Positions 1-7,892 of a stretch of 64,000 bases of DNA are shown here, piece after piece. The DNA lies in the NCBI GenBank assembly GCA_964552235.1, contig CAZKGO010000002.1, positions 42,058 to 106,057 on the forward strand, in the 5' to 3' direction. The stretch is from CAVTHK01 sp964552235. GTDB lineage: Bacteria > Spirochaetota > Spirochaetia > SZUA-6 > CAVTHK01. Every line of letters begins with the position of its first letter. Position 1 is the stretch's first letter. The position numbers and the translations under genes are program-made. The notes under the pieces are model-generated. The model had not been told where the DNA came from. It saw nothing but the letters and a program-made list of their open reading frames with translations, and made no database searches.

Positions 1-314
1 GCCGCGTGCTCTCGGCCCTCGGCGACTACTTCGGCAACCACCTGATCGCGGTCGATCCAGCGGAGCTGTCCTTTGCCATCGGCGGTGTCGAGGTCTATCG
101 CAACGGGACCTTCAGCCTCGACCCCGAGTCCGAAGAGCGCCTCAGCGCCTACATGAAGAGCTGCCAGCTCATCAGCGGCAGTCAGGGCTACCCGGCCCAC
201 GAGCGCTGCGTGGAGATCGAGATCGCGGTGGGGCGGGGGGAGGAGCGGACCACCGCGATCGGCTCGGACCTCTCCTACGGCTACGTCAAGGAGAACGCCG
301 ACTACCGCAGCTAG
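1..314 (+). CDS. argJ: Arginine biosynthesis bifunctional protein ArgJ, C-terminal part
   Basis: This reading frame is open from the left edge (first full codon at 3) to a TAG at 312-314, so the gene starts before the window. The last residues, a Ser-Asp-Leu-Ser-Tyr segment followed by Tyr-Val-Lys-Glu-Asn-Ala-Asp-Tyr-Arg-Ser, match the conserved C-terminus of the ArgJ ornithine acetyltransferase family. That enzyme moves the acetyl group from N-acetylornithine to glutamate in the cyclic arginine pathway, and some members also make N-acetylglutamate from acetyl-CoA. Only the beta-chain end is present, without the autocleavage site, so mono- or bifunctionality cannot be judged. The assignment rests on my recall of the family C-terminus. 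Confidence 0.88.
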   Translation, partial: RVLSALGDYFGNHLIAVDPAELSFAIGGVEVYRNGTFSLDPESEERLSAYMKSCQLISGSQGYPAHERCVEIEIAVGRGEERTTAIGSDLSYGYVKENADYRS

Positions 315-325
315 CGCCGCGGCTC

Positions 326-357
326 TTGACTTTCGTTAAGTAATTACTTATATAAGT
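326..357 (+). promoter_or_regulatory. arsR-type promoter with overlapping palindromic operators
   Basis: A -35 box TTGACT (326-331) and a -10 box TATATA (349-354) are 17 bp apart. Between and over them lie two perfect palindromes, TAAGTAATTACTTA (337-350) and ACTTATATAAGT (346-357), which share ACTTA. This AT-rich island is unlike the GC-rich surroundings. It fits the inverted-repeat operators bound by ArsR/SmtB repressors, so autoregulation of the gene at 366 and its operon is likely. The start codon lies 11 nt after the -10 box. Confidence 0.8.
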
Positions 358-365
358 CTCTGCTT

Positions 366-710
366 ATGCACGACGCTGTCCCGATCGCCGATCTTGTCCG
401 CCTCTACCGGGCCCTCGCCTCGCCATCGCGCCTGCGCATCCTCTCGCTGCTCGCGCGGCGGTCGCTGTGCGTGAACGGGCTGGCGCGGGCGCTGGGGATC
501 AGCCAGCCGGCGGTCTCCCAGCACCTGGAGGTGCTGCGGGAAGCGGGCCTGGTCAAAGGCGAGCGCATGGGGGTGATGGTCCACTACCGGGTGGACGGCC
601 GGCGGGTCGCGCTCGCCGAGGCCTTTACGCGCCGCCTGCTGGCAGGGGCGTCGGGGCGGGGGTGCTGCCGACGCGGCGCCGGGGCGCGGTCCGGCCGGGC
701 GCAGCAGTAA
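366..710 (+). CDS. ArsR/SmtB-family metal-responsive repressor
   Basis: This 114-residue protein is a winged-helix regulator of the ArsR family. Residues 8-30 resemble the helix before the DNA-binding part (LYRALASPSRLRIL), and the recognition region is around ISQPAVSQHLEVLREAGLV (about residues 44-62), followed by the wing. There is no clear CVC metal box in the third helix. The only cysteines are Cys37 (in SLCVNG) and a Cys-Cys pair in the basic tail (GRGCCRRG), so the inducer is uncertain. It heads an operon with a Cys/His-rich protein and a two-part permease, and its promoter carries palindromic operators. I infer a metal or metalloid efflux switch. No Shine-Dalgarno sequence precedes the ATG, so it may be read from a nearly leaderless transcript. 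Confidence 0.88.
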   Translation: MHDAVPIADLVRLYRALASPSRLRILSLLARRSLCVNGLARALGISQPAVSQHLEVLREAGLVKGERMGVMVHYRVDGRRVALAEAFTRRLLAGASGRGCCRRGAGARSGRAQQ

Positions 711-736
711 CACAATTCGCACTGGAGGTTTGACGC

Positions 737-991
737 ATGGAACAGGGTCATCATCACGGACAGGGGTGCTGCGGGGGCGCGCATCACGGGCACGAGGGTG
801 AGTCCGGCTGCGGCCACGACCACGGCGGGGAGCACGAGTGCTGCGGTCACGGCGAAGGCGGCCAGGGCTTCCAGAGGCGGTTCCGCTCGAAGGAGGAGCT
901 CATCGTGCAGCTCGAGGAGTACCGCACGGCGTTGCAGCAGGAGCTCAAGGCGGTCGAGGAGCGGATCGCGAACCTGCGCTCGGCCGGATAA
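737..991 (+). CDS. Small Cys/His-rich protein with C-terminal coiled coil
   Basis: This 84-residue protein has ten histidines and five cysteines in its first 38 residues, in GHHHG, GCCGG, GHDHG and ECCGHG clusters. About residues 50-80 (KEELIVQLEEYRTALQQEL and on) form a predicted coiled coil, a layout like DUF5320-type proteins. A good ribosome site (GGAGG at 725-729) precedes the ATG. It lies between the ArsR gene and the split permease and has no signal peptide. I infer a cytoplasmic metal-binding protein that buffers or delivers a soft metal to the transporter. The family is not named with confidence. Confidence 0.75.
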   Translation: MEQGHHHGQGCCGGAHHGHEGESGCGHDHGGEHECCGHGEGGQGFQRRFRSKEELIVQLEEYRTALQQELKAVEERIANLRSAG

Positions 992-1009
992 GAGCTGCGG
1001 AGGGACAGC

Positions 1010-1495
1010 GTGGCCTTCACCATCATCTTTTACGTCGTCGCGGTCGCGGCGCTCGCGGGTTCGCTCCTCGCCGACCGCAAGCGCACTGTCGCGGCCCTGC
1101 GCAAGAGCTGGGGCGCCTTTCTCGGCATCGTGCCCCAGTTCATGGCCGTCATCATCGTGGCCGGCATCCTGCTCGCAGTCGTGGATCACGAGACGATCTC
1201 GCGGCTCGTGGGAGCCCGCTCCGGGTGGCTGGGAGTGGTGGCCGCCGCGCTCGTGGGCGCGGTCACGCTGATCCCCGCTTTCATCGCCTTTCCAATGGCT
1301 GCGCTGGTTCTCGGCAGCGGCGCGGGCGTGATGCAGATCGGAGCCTTTGTCTCCTCGCTCATGATGGTGGGGGTGGTCACGTTCCCGATCGAGACCGCCA
1401 CCTTTGGCAGGAAGCTGGCCCTGGCCCGCAATCTCGCGGCCTTCGCCTTCTCGTTCCTGGTCGCTCTGGTCCTGAGCCTGGTGGTGCGCCCATGA
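1010..1495 (+). CDS. Half-size permease, subunit 1 (COG0701/DUF318-like)
   Basis: This 161-residue membrane protein has about four or five hydrophobic segments and starts with GTG after a GGAGG-like site. It resembles one half of the COG0701 permeases, the group that includes ArsP. The segment FIAFPMAALVLGSGAG and the later TFPIETATFGRKLALAR align by eye with AAFPIASVLMKKGTS and the PMFLFEYSALGARFAVTR region of the next gene. The two genes therefore look like the two homologous halves of one transporter. There is no cysteine, so an ArsP mechanism that uses cysteine to bind trivalent organoarsenicals is unlikely. The stop codon overlaps the next start (ATGA). Confidence 0.78.
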   Translation: MAFTIIFYVVAVAALAGSLLADRKRTVAALRKSWGAFLGIVPQFMAVIIVAGILLAVVDHETISRLVGARSGWLGVVAAALVGAVTLIPAFIAFPMAALVLGSGAGVMQIGAFVSSLMMVGVVTFPIETATFGRKLALARNLAAFAFSFLVALVLSLVVRP

Positions 1496-2067
1496 CGAAG
1501 AGTCCTGCTCGACGGTGGATCCCCCCCGGCCTCGCCCTGGCCGGCCTGGGCGCCTTGTCCCTCGCCGCTCCGGGCCTGGGGCGGGCTGCTGTAGCCACGA
1601 TCGGCTATGGCCTGCGGGAGATGCTCCTCGTCATTCCCCCCGTCTTTGTTCTCCTCGGCCTGCTCGACGTCTGGGTGCCCCGCGAAACCATGATGCGGTT
1701 CATGGGGCCGGGCTCGGGGCTGCGTGGGGGGGCGCTGGCGTTCGTCCTCGGCTCCGCGGCTGCCGGACCGCTCTACGCGGCGTTTCCCATCGCGTCGGTG
1801 CTCATGAAGAAGGGCACGAGCCTGGTCAACGTCCTCATCTTCATCGGCGCCTGGTCGACCACCAAGATCCCTATGTTCCTCTTCGAGTACAGCGCGCTCG
1901 GGGCCCGCTTCGCGGTGACGCGGCTGCTGGTCGACATCCCCGGCATCGTGATCATCGCCTTGGTGCTGAAGCGGCTGCTCACGCCCGCCGAAGTCGAGGC
2001 GCTGTACGCCCGCCACGCCGAGGCGCCGCGCCTGGCCGGACCTGAGGCGCAGCGCCCTATCCCTTGA
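1492..2067 (+). CDS. Half-size permease, subunit 2 (COG0701/DUF318-like)
   Basis: This 191-residue membrane protein begins at an ATG (1492) that overlaps the previous stop codon, which implies translational coupling and equal amounts of the two halves. It has about five hydrophobic segments and a charged C-terminal tail. Conserved prolines in AAFPIASVL and TTKIPMFLFEY match the partner. I infer that it forms a heterodimeric exporter with the 1010-1495 product, under ArsR control. The substrate cannot be read from the sequence. Its 3' end overlaps the convergent sugar permease gene by 11 bp. Confidence 0.78.
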   Translation: MTKSPARRWIPPGLALAGLGALSLAAPGLGRAAVATIGYGLREMLLVIPPVFVLLGLLDVWVPRETMMRFMGPGSGLRGGALAFVLGSAAAGPLYAAFPIASVLMKKGTSLVNVLIFIGAWSTTKIPMFLFEYSALGARFAVTRLLVDIPGIVIIALVLKRLLTPAEVEALYARHAEAPRLAGPEAQRPIP

Positions 2068-2902
2068 TCGAGCCGATCATCATGCCCTTGATGAAGTAGC
2101 CCTGGACAAAGGGGTAGACCAGCAGGATCGGCAGCGTCGTGAGGATGATGTTGGCCATCTTCACGGTCTCGGTGAAGTAGAGCTCCTGGGCAAAGCCCTC
2201 GGTGAACTCGTCGGTGACGATCCGGTAGAGGAAGTCCTGAAGGGTCTTGAGCCCGTCCTTGGTGACGAAGAACAGCGACGGGAAGAGGGTGTTCCAGAAG
2301 TCCACGGCGATGAAAAGCCCGATCGTGGCCAGCATCGGCTTCGACAGCGGCAGCGCCACGTGCAGGAAATGGCCGATCTCGCCGCAGCCGTCGATGCGGG
2401 CCGCGTCCTCCAGCTCCTGGGGCATCGAGCGGAAGTTGGTGCGCATGATGATCAGGAAGAAAGGCCAGGTGAGGGCCGGCAGGATGTAGACACCGTAGGA
2501 GTTGATCAGTCCCAGATCGCGGTACAGCAGGTAGCGGGGGATCAGGCCGGGGTCCACGATCATCGTGAGCACCACGAGCTGCATGATGAGGGTCGAGCCC
2601 CGGAACCGCTTGCTCAGGCCGTAGGAGAACCAGGCGGTAAAGCTCACGCTGGCGGCTACCCCGACCAGCGTGATGAAGACCGTGTTGATCATCGGCCGCC
2701 ATACGGCGCCGTCGCTGAAGATCGACTGGTAGTTGAGCAGGGTCGGCTTGGAGACGAACAGGAAGATCGTCTTGCCGTAGTACTCGGGCGGCGTCATGAA
2801 CGAGGCCATGATCGCGTGCCAGAACGGGTAGAGCATCACGACCATGATAGAGACGAAGAAGGCGGTGACTGCGATGTTGAAGCCCAGGTCCGCGCGTCGC
2901 AC
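2057..2902 (-). CDS. Carbohydrate ABC transporter permease, LplC-like
   Basis: This 281-residue integral membrane protein is the second permease of a sugar ABC importer (MalG/LplC side, CUT1 family). Six hydrophobic segments are visible. The cytoplasmic EAA loop that docks the ATPase appears as PQELEDAARIDGCGEIGHF. The chosen GTG start at 2902 overlaps the last base of the TAG of the upstream permease (TAGTG) and gives the usual family length; upstream sequence in this frame belongs to the other permease. It is co-transcribed with the permease and binding protein to its right. No ATPase gene is present, so a shared MsmX/UgpC-type ATPase encoded elsewhere is expected. Confidence 0.9.
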   Translation of the reverse strand: MRRADLGFNIAVTAFFVSIMVVMLYPFWHAIMASFMTPPEYYGKTIFLFVSKPTLLNYQSIFSDGAVWRPMINTVFITLVGVAASVSFTAWFSYGLSKRFRGSTLIMQLVVLTMIVDPGLIPRYLLYRDLGLINSYGVYILPALTWPFFLIIMRTNFRSMPQELEDAARIDGCGEIGHFLHVALPLSKPMLATIGLFIAVDFWNTLFPSLFFVTKDGLKTLQDFLYRIVTDEFTEGFAQELYFTETVKMANIILTTLPILLVYPFVQGYFIKGMMIGSIKG

Positions 2903-3798
2903 TAGAACAACCCCTGCTGGTTGAACCGCTTGGCCACCTGGTCGGCGGTGTTGAGCAGCGCGGCCGCGATCACGGTCTTGAAGAGGCCCGCGGCCGCAGC
3001 GTAGCTGTAGCGCCCCTCCTTGAGCCCGGTCCGCCACACGTAGGTGTCCAGAATCTCCCCCACCTCGCGGACGAAGGGGTTGACGAGGACCATGTTCTGC
3101 TCGAAGCCGATGTTCAGGATCGTGCCTACGCGCAGGATCAGCATGATCACGATCACGTCGGCGATCCCCGGGAGAGTGATGTGCACCATGCAGCGCCACC
3201 GGCCGGCCCCATCCATGCCCGCGGCCTCGTAGAGCTCCGGGTTGATCTTGGAGAGCGACGCCAGGTAGATGATGCTGGCCCATCCGGTGGTCTTCCATGC
3301 CTCGCTCGCCACGAGGATCGGCCGGAACAGCTCCTTCTTGCCCAGAAAGAACTGGGGCTCGTCGTAGAACGGCTCGAGCAGCTTGTTGACCAGCCCGCCC
3401 TCCTGGGACAGGAAGTTGATGATGATGCCGCCGATCACCACCCAGGAGATGAAATGGGGCAGGTAGATGATCGTTTGGGTCACCCGTTTGAAGGTCTGGT
3501 TGCGCAGCTCGTTGAGCAGGATCGCCATGACGATCGGCAGCGGCCAGATCAGGATCAGCTTGTAGAAGCTGATCACCACCGTGTTCGTCACGACCCTGCC
3601 GAAGCCGGGCATGGTGAACAGCTCGCGGAAGTACTTGAGCCCCACCCACGCCGTGTCGCCCACGGCGCGGGTGATCCGGAAGTCCCGAAAGGCGATCTGG
3701 ACGAACCAGATCGGCACGTAGCGGAAGAGGAGAAAGAAGGCGACGCCGGGCGCCACGAAGAGCACGATGTTCCAGTTGATCCTGGCCCGCGCGCGCAC
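2902..3798 (-). CDS. Carbohydrate ABC transporter permease, LplB-like
   Basis: This 298-residue inner-membrane protein is the first permease of the importer. It has an N-terminal transmembrane segment (IVLFVAPGVAFFLLFRYVP), several further segments and an EAA-like loop (PELYEAAGMDGAGRWRCM), which are typical of LplB-family permeases for oligosaccharides. The start is GTG with AGGAG upstream. It lies 22 bp after the binding-protein gene, so binding protein and two permeases form one operon. Substrate is not known from the sequence; the neighbouring sulfatase suggests a sulfated or complex glycan. Confidence 0.9.
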   Translation of the reverse strand: MRARARINWNIVLFVAPGVAFFLLFRYVPIWFVQIAFRDFRITRAVGDTAWVGLKYFRELFTMPGFGRVVTNTVVISFYKLILIWPLPIVMAILLNELRNQTFKRVTQTIIYLPHFISWVVIGGIIINFLSQEGGLVNKLLEPFYDEPQFFLGKKELFRPILVASEAWKTTGWASIIYLASLSKINPELYEAAGMDGAGRWRCMVHITLPGIADVIVIMLILRVGTILNIGFEQNMVLVNPFVREVGEILDTYVWRTGLKEGRYSYAAAAGLFKTVIAAALLNTADQVAKRFNQQGLF

Positions 3799-3820
3799 CG
3801 GCGTCGTTCTCCTGTAGCCC

Positions 3821-5296
3821 CTACTTCTTCATGAACTTCTCGACCTCCGCGGTCGCGACGTCGTAGTCGTTCTTGCGCAGCTCGGCCAGGAACTTGTCCC
3901 AGTCCTTGTCGACGTCCATCTGGCCCGAGTAGAACCTGGGCAGGTAGATGTCGACGACTTCGTTCATCTTGACCACGGCGTTGAGATAGGCCTCGCTGGT
4001 CAGCCCGATCACCTCATGGCTGTAGATGTTTTTCGCGTTGCCGAAGAAGTTGGCCTTGAGCTGGGGCACCTCCCTCTCGAAGGGGAAGGAGAGATCGGAG
4101 ATCTCGATGAGGGGCGACGCGGCTCCGATGAAGTCTCTCTTGCGCAGCTCGGGATCGTGCACCTTCTTGCCGTCCACCACCTTGTAGTGCACGCCCTCGA
4201 CTCCGTCGAACATCAGGTCATGCCCCGCGGGCGAGTGCAGGTAGTCCAGGATCTGCAGCGCCTTGACCTTTTCCGAGAGGCTGTGGCTGGAGTCGATGGT
4301 GTCGACGCCGTAGTAGGGGACTCCTTGGGGCGCCACGATCTTGCCTGCCCTGTTGGCGGGATAGGGAATGTAGTCGACCTTGGCCTTGGGGTTGATCTGG
4401 GTGAGCGAGCTCACGATCTGGGCAAAGTGGCTCGAGAGGCCGTTGTGCATCATCATCCCCTCGTTCTCGTCGATGAACAGCTTCATCCGCTCGTTGGGTC
4501 CGTGGGTCGAATCGAGGGAGGTCGGGTGCAGGATGCCTTCCTTGTACATCTCGGTGATGTAGCGGACCGCCTCCTTGTACTGGGGATGGAAGGGCCGGAA
4601 GATCCACTTGCCCTGATGGTTCGTGAAGTCGCCCGCAGCCTCGGTGAACGAGGAGTAGATGAGACCGGTGATGTAGCCGCCGATGCCTGCTGTGACCTTG
4701 CCGCTCGGGTTCGCCCTCTTGATGGCCCTGGCGACATCACGCAGCTCGTCCCACGTGCTCGGCTTCTTGAGCCCGAGCTGGTCGAGCCAGTCCTGCCGGA
4801 CGTAGATCATGTCGGCCGAGGCTGCGATGTAGATCGGCATCGCGTACTTCTCGCCCCCTGTTCCCACGAGGTGGGCGAAGCCCGGCTTGGCCAGGTAGCT
4901 CTTGAGATTGTCGAGCTTGTACTTCTCGATGAGCGGCGTGAGGTTCTCCAGGCGCTTGGCTCCGATCATCTCGTTGTAGAGCTTGAAGGCGTATCCGGCG
5001 GGCAGCTGGTACTTGTACATGACCGGCAGGTCCTTGGCCGCGATCTTGGTGTTGAGCTGGTCGAAGTAGACGTTGTGCGGGATCGTCGTGATCGTCAAGT
5101 TGGCCTTGAACAGCTTGCCGAGCTGCTTGAGGTTGGCATCCTCCGGATGGAACTTCTTGGCCCACCAGGCCAGGAACTCGATGTTCTCGACCTCGCTCTT
5201 GACCGCAGTCTCGGCCTCGCCGCCTGCGAATACAGGCGCGGCGGCCGGCAGCAGGAGCAGGGCGAGGGCTGCCAGCAGAGATTTCCTGAGCGTCAT
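3821..5296 (-). CDS. Extracellular solute-binding protein of a sugar ABC importer
   Basis: This 491-residue protein begins with a signal peptide (MTLRKSLLAALALLLLPAA) followed by VFAGGEAETA. That junction, with a Gly-Gly after the cleavage site and no lipobox cysteine, is common in spirochaete binding proteins. The body resembles family-1 extracellular solute-binding proteins of the LipO type, which bind oligosaccharides in the periplasm for LplB/LplC permeases. AGGAGG precedes the ATG, and the promoter at 5322-5348 fires away from the sulfatase promoter. It is the first gene of the importer operon. Confidence 0.9.
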   Translation of the reverse strand: MTLRKSLLAALALLLLPAAAPVFAGGEAETAVKSEVENIEFLAWWAKKFHPEDANLKQLGKLFKANLTITTIPHNVYFDQLNTKIAAKDLPVMYKYQLPAGYAFKLYNEMIGAKRLENLTPLIEKYKLDNLKSYLAKPGFAHLVGTGGEKYAMPIYIAASADMIYVRQDWLDQLGLKKPSTWDELRDVARAIKRANPSGKVTAGIGGYITGLIYSSFTEAAGDFTNHQGKWIFRPFHPQYKEAVRYITEMYKEGILHPTSLDSTHGPNERMKLFIDENEGMMMHNGLSSHFAQIVSSLTQINPKAKVDYIPYPANRAGKIVAPQGVPYYGVDTIDSSHSLSEKVKALQILDYLHSPAGHDLMFDGVEGVHYKVVDGKKVHDPELRKRDFIGAASPLIEISDLSFPFEREVPQLKANFFGNAKNIYSHEVIGLTSEAYLNAVVKMNEVVDIYLPRFYSGQMDVDKDWDKFLAELRKNDYDVATAEVEKFMKK

Positions 5297-5321
5297 GGCA
5301 TCCTCCTCAGCGTCGGTCGAC

Positions 5322-5348
5322 TATAGTACTGCGACCCGGCGCCGTCAA
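5322..5348 (-). promoter_or_regulatory. Promoter of the sugar importer operon
   Basis: On the minus strand TTGACG (5348-5343) and TATAGT (5327-5322) are about 15 bp apart. The ATG at 5296 follows a leader of some 20 nt with AGGAGG. It is back to back with the sulfatase promoter, which allows joint control of the two divergent units. Confidence 0.6.
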
Positions 5349-5362
5349 CGACGCGCGGCGGC

Positions 5363-5391
5363 TTGACAGGTCCGCCGCCGTGCGGTATCGC
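5363..5391 (+). promoter_or_regulatory. Promoter of the sulfatase gene
   Basis: TTGACA (5363-5368) and TATCGC (5386-5391) are 17 bp apart. The sulfatase ATG at 5414 follows with GGAGGA at 5405-5410. Confidence 0.6.
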
Positions 5392-5413
5392 AGGCCGAGA
5401 CACCGGAGGAGCC

Positions 5414-6910
5414 ATGCGACCGAATGTGGTGCTCGTGATGACGGACCAGCAGCGTGCGGACCTGTGCGGCCGCGAAGGCTACGCCCTGGACACTACGCCG
5501 TTCCAGGACCGGCTCGCCCGGGAGGGCGTGTGGTTCACCAGGGCCTACACGCCCGTTCCCGCCTGCCTGCCGGCCCGGATCAGCACCCTCACCGGCCGCT
5601 GGCCCGGAGCCACGAGGATCCGCCACAACTCCTTCCGCCTGAGGCAACTGGCCTGCGCGCCGGTGTACGAGAAGGACATCTTCGACGTTATGCGGGAGGC
5701 CGGCTACCGCACCGGCCTCTCGGGCAAGAACCACTCGCACCTGACCGCAGACCGGGTCGATCTCTGGTCGCCCTACAGCCACGACGGCGGAGGCGAGCAG
5801 AAGGAGCGCAGCGACGAGGAGAGGCGCTTCGACGAGTACCTCGCCGCGCTGCACCATCGCGCCGACTTCGAGCCCGCGCCGTTCCCGCTGGAGTGCCAGG
5901 GTCCCTGGCGCGCGGTGCGCGACGCCATGAGGTGGATCGGGCAGCCCGACGAGCGGCCCTTCTTTATCTGGCTGAGCTTTGCCGAGCCCCACAACCCCTA
6001 CCAGGTGCCGCGGCCCTACTTCGACATGTTCCCGCCCGAGGCTCTGCCCCCGCTGGGGACGAGCCCCGACGCGTACGCGCAGCGCGGCTTCAAGTGGCAG
6101 TTCACCCGCTGGCTCGGCGAACAGGGCTTCCCCGACTACCGCGAGCAGATACCGAGGGCGCGCTCGAACTACCACGGCATGCTGCGTCTCATCGACGACC
6201 AGCTGCAGCGCTTCGTCGGCTTCCTCGAGGAGCGGGGCCTGCGGGAGAACACGCTGATCATCTTCGTCTCGGACCACGGCGACTTCGTGGGCGAGTACGG
6301 GCTGGTGCGCAAGGGGCCGGAGGTGCCGAACGTCCTGATGCGGGTGCCGATGATCTGGACCGGCCCCGGGGTGAAGCGGGCGGTCGATCCCCGGACCGAC
6401 CACGTGTCGCTGGTGGACATCATGCCGACGCTGTGCGAGGCCATCGGTGTCCCGGTGCCCGCAGGCGTGCAGGGCCGCAGCCTGTGGCCGATGCTCACCG
6501 GCGGCGAGTACCCGCGTCGGGAGTTCGAGTCGGTGTACGGCGAGCAGGGCATGGGAGGCCTCCACTTCGTGGACGAGACCGAAGTGATCGATCCCGTCGT
6601 GGACGGCCTGAACCGGGAGGTCGGCTTCGACTGCCTCAACAGCAGGTCGCAGAGCGGAATGCTGCGCATGCTGCGCAAGGGGCGGTGGAAGCTCGACTTC
6701 GACATGCAAGGACGCGGCCAGCTCTACGACCTCGAGAGCGACCCCCTCGAGCTGCGCAACCTCTACGGGTCGAGCGCCACAGCGGCGATCGAGCGCGAGA
6801 TGCTGGCGGACCTGCTCGCCTGGAGCCTGCGGGCGCAGGACCCGCTGCCGTACCCGAACCTGCGCTACCGGATCAAGGTCGACCCGCGCGGCTGGTGGGC
6901 GCGGGACTGA
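5414..6910 (+). CDS. Sulfatase (formylglycine-dependent, Cys type)
   Basis: This 498-residue protein hydrolyses sulfate esters. It opens with the family metal-binding start (PNVVLVMTDQQRADL) and has the modification motif Cys51-Leu-Pro-Ala-Arg55 (C-x-P-x-R) followed by STLTGRW. The cysteine would be oxidised to formylglycine by an FGE or anaerobic anSME enzyme, which is not encoded here. A second metal motif is SDHGDFVGEYGL. There is no signal peptide from the ATG at 5414, chosen for its GGAGGA site, so it may act in the cytoplasm on imported sulfated sugars or aryl/choline-type esters. It lies divergent from a sugar importer and convergent with a lactonase gene, which supports a catabolic role. 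Confidence 0.9.
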   Translation: MRPNVVLVMTDQQRADLCGREGYALDTTPFQDRLAREGVWFTRAYTPVPACLPARISTLTGRWPGATRIRHNSFRLRQLACAPVYEKDIFDVMREAGYRTGLSGKNHSHLTADRVDLWSPYSHDGGGEQKERSDEERRFDEYLAALHHRADFEPAPFPLECQGPWRAVRDAMRWIGQPDERPFFIWLSFAEPHNPYQVPRPYFDMFPPEALPPLGTSPDAYAQRGFKWQFTRWLGEQGFPDYREQIPRARSNYHGMLRLIDDQLQRFVGFLEERGLRENTLIIFVSDHGDFVGEYGLVRKGPEVPNVLMRVPMIWTGPGVKRAVDPRTDHVSLVDIMPTLCEAIGVPVPAGVQGRSLWPMLTGGEYPRREFESVYGEQGMGGLHFVDETEVIDPVVDGLNREVGFDCLNSRSQSGMLRMLRKGRWKLDFDMQGRGQLYDLESDPLELRNLYGSSATAAIEREMLADLLAWSLRAQDPLPYPNLRYRIKVDPRGWWARD

Positions 6911-6915
6911 GGCGG

Positions 6916-6932
6916 CGCGGGATCAGCCCGCG
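6916..6932. terminator. Hairpin between convergent sulfatase and lactonase genes
   Basis: CGCGGG and CCCGCG form a perfect 6-bp stem with a 5-nt loop. It covers the 12-bp gap and the stop codon of the minus-strand gene. There is no T-run, so it is a candidate two-way terminator only. Confidence 0.4.
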
Positions 6933-7804
6933 AACAGCGGCTCGTGGGTCCCGCGGGTCCCGGGCCGCACGCGGAAGAGGCCTCCCGAGAGCGGGTGGTC
7001 GGCGAGAGCCTTCGGGTCGAGGCCCCGGCGGGCCGTCGTGATGTACAGCTCGTCCATGCGCAGGCCAGCGAAGGCGCACGAGGTCACGAGCGGCGCGGGA
7101 ACCTCGATCGTGGCCAGCAGCCTGCCGTCGCGCGGGTTCCAACGGGTCACCGCCCCGCCTCCGTAGAGCGCGACCCACAGCATGCCTTCGGTGTCCATGG
7201 TCATCCCGTCGGGCTTGCCCTTTTCGGGGGGCACCCGGATCGCCGCGCGCCTGGAGGAGAGGTCGCCGGTCTCGGCGTCGTAGTCGAAGGCCGCCACTTC
7301 CTGGGTCGGGGTGTCGATGTAGTAGAAGGTTTTCTCGTCGGCCGTCCAGGCCATGCCGTTGGAGATCGAGACGCCGGTGAGCATTGTGCGCAGGCTGAAG
7401 TCGGGGAACAGGCAGTAGAGCGCGCCCTTGCCCTGCTGCGCTTCGGTGTTCATCGTACCGGCCCAGAAGCGGCCGCGGGGGTCGACCTTGCCGTCGTTGA
7501 AGCGGTTGCCCGGCAGGTGCCGCTCGGGGTGCAGCAGCGGGGTGATCCTGTCCGACTCGATGTCCAGGTCGGCAAAGCCGTCACGGCCGGCAAGCACAAG
7601 GCCGCCGTTGCCGCGCAGGGCGACGCAGCCCACCTCCTGGCCGGCCTCGATGATCCGGTCGCGGCCCGCGGCCGGATCGTAGGCATGGATCACGCGGCCC
7701 CGGATGTCCACCCAGAACAGCAGGCCCCTGCGGTAGTCCCAGATCGGCCCTTCGCCCAGCTCCGCCTTAGCCTCACACACCAGCTCGACCGTGGTTGCGC
7801 TCAC
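6923..7804 (-). CDS. SMP-30/gluconolactonase-family hydrolase
   Basis: This 293-residue six-bladed propeller protein belongs to the SMP-30/gluconolaconase/LRE family, which opens sugar lactones with a bound divalent metal. The expected metal-site segments are present: LGEGPIWD near the N-terminus, RFNDGKVDPRGRFWAGTM in the middle, SNGMAW, and PDGMTMDTEG. The start is GTG at 7804. Its position beside a sulfatase and a sugar importer fits oxidation and ring opening of an imported sugar acid or aldose. The substrate is unknown. Confidence 0.9.
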   Translation of the reverse strand: MSATTVELVCEAKAELGEGPIWDYRRGLLFWVDIRGRVIHAYDPAAGRDRIIEAGQEVGCVALRGNGGLVLAGRDGFADLDIESDRITPLLHPERHLPGNRFNDGKVDPRGRFWAGTMNTEAQQGKGALYCLFPDFSLRTMLTGVSISNGMAWTADEKTFYYIDTPTQEVAAFDYDAETGDLSSRRAAIRVPPEKGKPDGMTMDTEGMLWVALYGGGAVTRWNPRDGRLLATIEVPAPLVTSCAFAGLRMDELYITTARRGLDPKALADHPLSGGLFRVRPGTRGTHEPLFAG

Positions 7805-7892
7805 TCGATCCTCCGCGACGGGCCGCAGCGGCCGCCGTCAGCGTCGGAGCATACCCGCTTCGGTCGAGAATGGGCAAGGATACGCTTCCGCC

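Noticed and set aside
1010..2067. ArsP-type organoarsenical exporter
   Set aside because: Neither half has the cysteine needed by characterised ArsP proteins.
2360..3834. Plus-strand frames opposite the sugar permeases
   Set aside because: They are His/Glu/Asp-rich shadows of membrane protein genes on the other strand.
5345..6709. 454-codon antisense frame opposite the sulfatase
   Set aside because: It is a GC-rich shadow without family motifs or ribosome site; the sulfatase frame has clear catalytic motifs.
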